Shown here: piece after piece, positions 61,859 to 64,000 of the stretch | Numbering within the stretch: the stretch's first letter is position 1 | How the letters are laid out: each line of letters starts with the position of its first letter | NCBI GenBank assembly: GCA_022695795.1 | Contig: MU404062.1 | Coordinates: 620,001 to 684,000 of the forward strand | Length of the DNA stretch: 64,000 nucleotides | Direction of reading: 5' to 3' | Origin: Biscogniauxia marginata | Lineage: Eukaryota > Ascomycota > Sordariomycetes > Xylariales > Xylariaceae | Translations under genes and position numbers: made by a program | Notes under the pieces: model-generated | Told to the model about the DNA's origin: nothing | The model's database searches: none | What the model saw: only the letters and a program-made list of their open reading frames with translations

Positions 61859-62398
61859 ATGAAGACAACCACCTTTATTACCCTCCTCGGCTTCTTTGCC
61901 ACTGCTGCCATGGCCGCGCCCACCGACCCATACCCCACTACCACCCTCGTGCCCGTCAACCCATACCCCTCTACCGGTCCTGGCAATGGCGGCGGTGACG
62001 GCGGCGACGGCGGCAACGGCGGCACCCCCTATGTTGCCTGCACCGACTTGCTGTACTCAAGCCCGCAGTGCTGCGCCACTGACGTTCTCGGCGTTGCCGA
62101 CCTCGACTGCGGCTCCCGTGAGTGATGGGGAATACGAAACGTACGACTCAAGCATTGAGCTCTAGCTAATCTTGTTCTACCTTTTTAGCCTCGGCGGTCC
62201 CTACCAGCGTCACCAGCTTCCGGGACATTTGCGCCAGCGGCGGCCAGCGAGCCCGCTGCTGTGTTCTCCCAGTTGTACGTCTAGTCCTCTATTCCTACTA
62301 TACGCTTTCAAGTCATAACTCTAGCTAACATGAATAACCCCTTGCAGCTGGGTCAGAGCGTTCTCTGCCAGACTCCCGTTGGTCTTGGCCCACAGTAA
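61859..62398 (+). CDS. Class II hydrophobin
   Basis: Three exons (61859-62117, 62189-62274, 62348-62398) encode 131 aa. A signal peptide (MKTTTFITLLGFFATAAMA, cleavage near 19/20) is followed by a Pro/Thr- and then Gly/Asp-rich spacer (21-57). The eight cysteines are C61, C71-C72, C84, C101, C110-C111 and C122. Spacing C-X9-CC-X11-C-X16-C-X8-CC-X10-C is the class II pattern. Such proteins are secreted, self-assemble at hydrophobic-hydrophilic interfaces and coat aerial hyphae or spores (family knowledge). The two introns fall between cysteine groups, as is usual for the family. The Gly/Asp spacer lengthens the N-terminus compared with minimal class II hydrophobins. Confidence 0.95.
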
Positions 62399-62960
62399 AT
62401 GGAACCTAACATGAAGGCATCCGAAGCCTCAGGCGAACCAATCACCACCCTGGGGCTCTAATATTGGTATACGGAAGGGCAGGGGCGGCTTGTAAACGAT
62501 TTCGCTTCGAAGGAGATGAGTGGGCAAAGGCGGGATGTGTTGGCTTACTGGGATCTGACCGGTCGATTCCCATCCACTCTTTATCAGTCTCAGGTACCAT
62601 TTTAGGAGACAGCATTTATCGTACATGAATAAAATTTATAATAGGCCTATAAATCAGCCCGCCCATACTCCTTCTATGTGAAATGCACTTCTTCAGAAAC
62701 AATGAGAGCAAAAACCTGAAAAGGGAAAATAAAAAATGGAGAAAACAGGTTTTGGTAAATACATGGGCATAGTACATGCAGGTAGCGAAATGCTGGATCT
62801 CGTGAGTTGTATTGTCGTGCGACCCGAACTAATCAAAGTACCGATGAGGCGAAAAGTGGGAGGCTTAAAGAGGGCGAAGGCACGGCGCAAGGGACATGGA
62901 ATAATATAACCATACATCCGGGCGCAATTTAAAACCAGGAGACCAAAAAAAAATTAATGA
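62399..62960. other. 3' flank of the hydrophobin gene
   Basis: Non-coding. It holds an AATAAA at 62628-62633 that may serve as a polyadenylation signal, and the poly(A) run at 62945-62953 that acts as the minus-strand T-run terminator of the tRNA. Confidence 0.5.
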
Positions 62961-63054
62961 CACCCGCTATCGGATTCGAACCAATGACTTCTGGCTTTGA
63001 GGATTCAAGGAGAGAATCGGAGGCCAGCGAGCTAAACCACTGCTCTAAACGGGC
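62961..63054 (-). tRNA. tRNA-Arg(CCG) with a 20-nt intron
   Basis: It folds by eye as a full cloverleaf on the minus strand. Acceptor GCCCGTT pairs with AGCGGGT (two G-U pairs). The D stem is GAGC/GCTC, the anticodon stem CTGGC/GCCAG, and the T arm ATTGG-TTCGAAT-CCGAT. The anticodon loop is CT-CCG-A plus A after removing a 20-nt intron (63016-62997) at the canonical position 37/38. Anticodon CCG reads CGG arginine codons. A T9 run follows the 3' end (62953-62945) as pol III terminator. CCA is not encoded, as expected in eukaryotes. The isotype is inferred from the anticodon alone. Confidence 0.88.
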
Positions 63055-64000
63055 TTTGGCATGGGGCAGGCGGCAGGCGGGTTCCGACGTTTCCGGAAAA
63101 AACGACGTGGGAGACCGACGAGCGCCTCCCCCTTACCCGCGACGCCATATGACATGTTGGTGCCAAGAACTTGCTTGTTGCCGTCGATAAATCTAGATTA
63201 GGTAGTCCTCGTTGATGGGGGGGAAGCCGTGGTTGAGGAGGTACCTACCCAGGTAGTGCGTAGGGTAGGAATGTGCCTTCCAGATCGTAAGATTGCCATC
63301 ACGCGTGCGGTTTGATAGGTGGTTTGTCTACCTGCGTGCTTGCCTTCGGAAGGTGCTGCTAGTATGATATAGTATCACTCGGTTGGACACGTGACGCGAT
63401 GCCTGTTCGAGCTTGAGGTTGTGCCTCGTGATCTCCTAATGGGTAGGTGCCTTAGGTAACTATGCATATTAAAAAGCTGGAGTGAGGTAGGAATCCGGGG
63501 ACGTATAGTGCCCGACCTAGGCACTTACATGTATCGAACCGAATACATGTAGATTCTACGATGAAAGGGTAAAATCGCCTAGAGCTTCCTTCCTACACGA
63601 TATATTAACCTGCAAGATTCCTTAGTATGTCTTATTAATTGAACTGCCAAGAATTGTTGAATCAGGTTGTATCTGTGTGCTGGCTGTAAGTCTCCCCGTC
63701 CTCCGTCTAGAGCGTCCTGTCCTCTTCCGGGGTGACATTCTGCGAAACTACCCAATCAGGTATCCCATGATGCCTGTATACTCACATATGCATTCTCCAT
63801 GCCGGTTGCGAATCCATGTACAGCTGTACAAATACCTAAACCTACCTATGTTACGAACTTGGATGAACCAGTCTATGTCTAGCATATGAAGGACCTCGAA
63901 CAAAAACGATCGATTTCTTGGAAATTATGTAATTTCAGGATTCAGTATATTGTGCACTCCTCGAGCTTCTAATAAGATAAACTTCCTTACATTGACTATT
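63055..64000. other. Right-edge sequence, nothing recognised
   Basis: No gene was identified. TACCTA/TAGGTA words recur (for example 63240-63260). A plus-strand frame near 63677-63889 has no motif. Confidence 0.45.

Overview
This window is nuclear DNA of a filamentous ascomycete (Pezizomycotina, most likely Sordariomycetes). Genes carry many short GT-AG introns, usually 50-100 bp, with CTAAC/CTGAC-type branch sites. The recognisable proteins are fungal: an IPI1 ribosome-assembly factor, a Pho85-type cyclin, SUB2, RPR2, a DASH-complex Hsk3 subunit, a class II hydrophobin and two fungal-type kinase-like proteins. I rebuilt exon structures by hand from reading frame, splice signals and remembered family sequence. 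No database search was run.

Layout. 1-5350: the edge of an unidentified minus-strand gene, divergent from ipi1 (478-1589), then a Ded1/Vasa-like DEAD-box helicase (3413-5350) with a TATA box and a spliced leader of about 1 kb. 5351-11031: no supported gene. 11032-13187: Pho80/Pcl-type cyclin (minus). 13188-26697: a 13.5-kb stretch with microsatellites, homopolymers and one AT-rich block but no supported gene. 26698-28745: sub2 (minus), divergent from rpr2 (29418-29972). 30403-30480: a tRNA-like remnant with pol III signals. 32593-34156: kinase-like gene 1. 35002-35570: small three-exon hsk3 (minus), converging on kinase-like gene 1. 37744-40191: ketopantoate-reductase-fold protein with a long Pro/Gly-rich tail (minus). 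40192-50738: another long stretch without a clear gene, with a possible gene relic at 49740-50310. 50739-52895: polytopic membrane protein. 53557-54256: DJ-1/PfpI protein. 55325-57388: kinase-like gene 2. These last three are all on the minus strand. 60527-60966: MITE-like element with 45-bp terminal inverted repeats and a very AT-rich core. 61859-62398: class II hydrophobin. 62961-63054: intron-containing tRNA-Arg(CCG) (minus).

How the genes work together. The housekeeping genes act in RNA and ribosome biology (ipi1, sub2, rpr2, the helicase), phosphate/cell-cycle signalling (cyclin) and chromosome segregation (hsk3). They are spread among long gene-poor stretches and do not form a pathway. 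The right third (membrane protein, DJ-1, kinase-like gene 2, MITE, hydrophobin) looks more like accessory genome. I see no biosynthetic cluster, phage-like or CRISPR-like system. The most useful items for a second look are the MITE-like element, the tRNA-like pol III remnant, the spliced leader of the helicase, the 580-bp first intron of sub2, and three small or hidden genes (left-edge gene, hsk3, tRNA) that plain ORF calling misses.
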